The notes under the pieces are model-generated. The model was not told the origin of the DNA and made no database searches. It saw nothing but the letters and a program-made list of their open reading frames with translations. Shown here in pieces: positions 6,277 through 7,098 of a stretch of DNA of 7,098 bases. The DNA is from Candidatus Nitrosopumilus sp. (GTDB taxonomy: Archaea > Thermoproteota > Nitrososphaeria > Nitrososphaerales > Nitrosopumilaceae): positions 1 to 7,098 of the forward strand of contig JAOTUX010000049.1 of NCBI GenBank assembly GCA_029863665.1, read 5' to 3'. Position numbers and translations under genes: made by a program. Numbering within the stretch: the first letter of the stretch is position 1; the number at the start of each line of letters is the position of its first letter.

Positions 6277-7098
6277 CCAACATGGATAATTCCAACCATC
6301 GAAGGATGGACATTACAAAAGTAATCATAAGTTCCCGAATCATTAAATGTAAACTCAAAAGTAGAACCAAATGTAAATAATCTAGAATCAAATACTCCAG
6401 TTGAACCGGCATTAATATTTCCACTTGTAACTGTATGTGCTGCAATATCGTCATTGTTCCAGGTTACAGTTGCACCTACAGGAATGGCAATATCGTGAGG
6501 TGAAAAGCAATCATCTTTAGTTTCACAATTTGAAATTCCAGCACCATTTGGAATTGAAATAGATAGTGACATTTCTGTTGTTGAAACTGTTGATGTTGTA
6601 ACCTTAGTATTTGTTTTAATTTCAGGAATCACTTCGGCTTCAGAGACAGTTTCAACTTCATAGGTCATTTGAGATTCACCAACATGGATAATTCCAACCA
6701 TCCAAGGATGAACTAAACAAAAGTAATCATAAGTTCCAGAATCATTAAATGTAAATTCGTATGTAGAACCTGATGTAAACATTCTAGAATCAAATAATCC
6801 ATCAAATCCATCTGCAAAAATTCCACTTGTAACTGTATGTGCTGCAGTATCATCATTACTCCAGACTACAGTAGTACCAACCGGAATAGTTACCTCATAG
6901 GGCAAATAGCATTCATTATTAATCTCACAGCCTGTAACTCCAGCACCTTGTGGAATTGAAATGATCATGGAGGTTGCTTCAACTTCGGTTGCTTCAACTT
7001 CGGTTGCTTCAACTTCGGTTGCTTCAACTTCGGTTGCTTCAACTTCGGTTGCTTCAACTTCGGTTGCTTCAACTTCGGTTGCTTCAACTTCGGTTGCT
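6273..7098 (-). CDS. Tandem type 1 copper (plastocyanin-like) protein with EVEAT-repeat stalk, 5' end outside window
   Basis: This is probably an exported electron carrier or copper-binding protein. The frame is open from the window edge to the TAG at 6275-6273 (274 residues plus a partial codon). The ATG at 6968 lies after the repeats, would leave no export signal, and is probably internal. Counting from that Met, two cupredoxin domains occupy about 1-97 and 135-231. Copper ligands are His44, Cys84, His87 and Met90 in the first, and His178, Cys218, His221 and Met224 in the second (AAHTV, DYFC, VHP, then Met). Each domain also has a Cys pair five residues apart (14/20 and 148/154), possibly a disulfide. 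A Thr/Val/Glu-rich linker of about 37 residues joins them. Upstream lie at least eight EVEAT repeats, suggesting a long acidic stalk. The protein ends right after the last strand (IIHVG) with no C-terminal anchor. The promoter and signal peptide would lie beyond the window. Confidence 0.9.
   Translation of the reverse strand, partial: ATEVEATEVEATEVEATEVEATEVEATEVEATEVEATEVEATSMIISIPQGAGVTGCEINNECYLPYEVTIPVGTTVVWSNDDTAAHTVTSGIFADGFDGLFDSRMFTSGSTYEFTFNDSGTYDYFCLVHPWMVGIIHVGESQMTYEVETVSEAEVIPEIKTNTKVTTSTVSTTEMSLSISIPNGAGISNCETKDDCFSPHDIAIPVGATVTWNNDDIAAHTVTSGNINAGSTGVFDSRLFTFGSTFEFTFNDSGTYDYFCNVHPSMVGIIHVG
6277..6962 (-). repeat. Internal domain duplication in the cupredoxin gene
   Basis: Bases 6277-6560 and 6679-6962 align without gaps at a constant offset of 402 bases. 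They encode the second and first copper domains. The first 92 bases, covering the Cys-His-Met copper loop, differ at only about ten positions by hand count. The remainder is more diverged. Confidence 0.85.
6972..7098 (-). repeat. Perfect 15-base tandem repeat (EVEAT minisatellite), running off the window
   Basis: The + strand unit GGTTGCTTCAACTTC occurs eight times without a mismatch (6972-7091), followed by seven more bases of a ninth unit at the edge. The unit is five codons long. On the - strand it reads as repeated Glu-Val-Glu-Ala-Thr in frame with the copper domains, so changes in copy number preserve the frame. The total copy number cannot be seen here. Confidence 0.97.

Noticed and set aside
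6266..6454. Second - strand frame at the end of the cupredoxin gene
   Set aside because: It is out of frame with the strongly conserved copper-binding reading and shows no domain.
6273..6968. A complete cupredoxin gene starting at ATG 6968
   Set aside because: The frame continues through the EVEAT repeats to the edge, and a start there would give a copper protein with no export signal. The Met corresponds to a position inside the linker-to-strand junction of the second domain.
6972..7098. CRISPR array
   Set aside because: The units are directly adjacent with no spacers, are only 15 bases long, and form an in-frame coding repeat.

Overview
The window looks like a piece of an ammonia-oxidising archaeal genome (Nitrososphaerota/Thaumarchaeota, Nitrosopumilus-like). 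Four things point there: strongly A+T-rich DNA; an archaeal NurA-HerA-Mre11-Rad50 cluster; a tandem blue-copper (plastocyanin-like) protein of the kind these copper-dependent archaea carry in large numbers; and a beta-sandwich surface protein with the ETGPDTG-type motif I associate with their S-layer-like proteins. The assignment rests on family recognition, not on a database search.

Layout. Bases 2-622 (+) are the C-terminal part of a repeat-containing, probably extracellular protein whose start lies outside the window. A 73-base gap (623-695) holds a possible TATA element. Next come four tightly packed + strand genes: nurA (696-1532), herA (1529-3061), mre11 (3062-4201) and rad50 (4198-6276). 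No gap separates any neighbouring pair. The nurA/herA and mre11/rad50 junctions use the same TTGA overlap, in which a TTG start shares bases with the upstream TGA stop, and each has a purine-rich ribosome binding site in front. herA and mre11 abut exactly. On the - strand, a double-cupredoxin gene runs from beyond the right edge back to 6273. Its stop codon interlocks with the rad50 stop in the four bases CTAA. Its coding sequence stays open to the window edge through more than eight perfect 15-base repeats encoding EVEAT, so a start at 6968 would be an artefact.

How the genes work together. Mre11-Rad50 recognises and trims DNA ends; the HerA hexamer translocates on DNA and powers the NurA nuclease. 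Together they resect double-strand breaks to 3' single strands for RadA. The active-site and ATPase motifs are present in all four, so this looks like a functional resection operon. Departures that deserve attention are a Glu in place of the metal-binding Asn of Mre11 motif III, and a short Rad50 (692 residues) with a second CxxC pair in its coiled coil. The two flanking genes encode probable exported proteins with no evident link to repair.

I found no RNA gene, CRISPR array, insertion sequence or integrase, and no clear new defence or mobile system. The most distinctive non-standard structures are the EVEAT minisatellite, the interlocked convergent stops and the Mre11/Rad50 residue changes.
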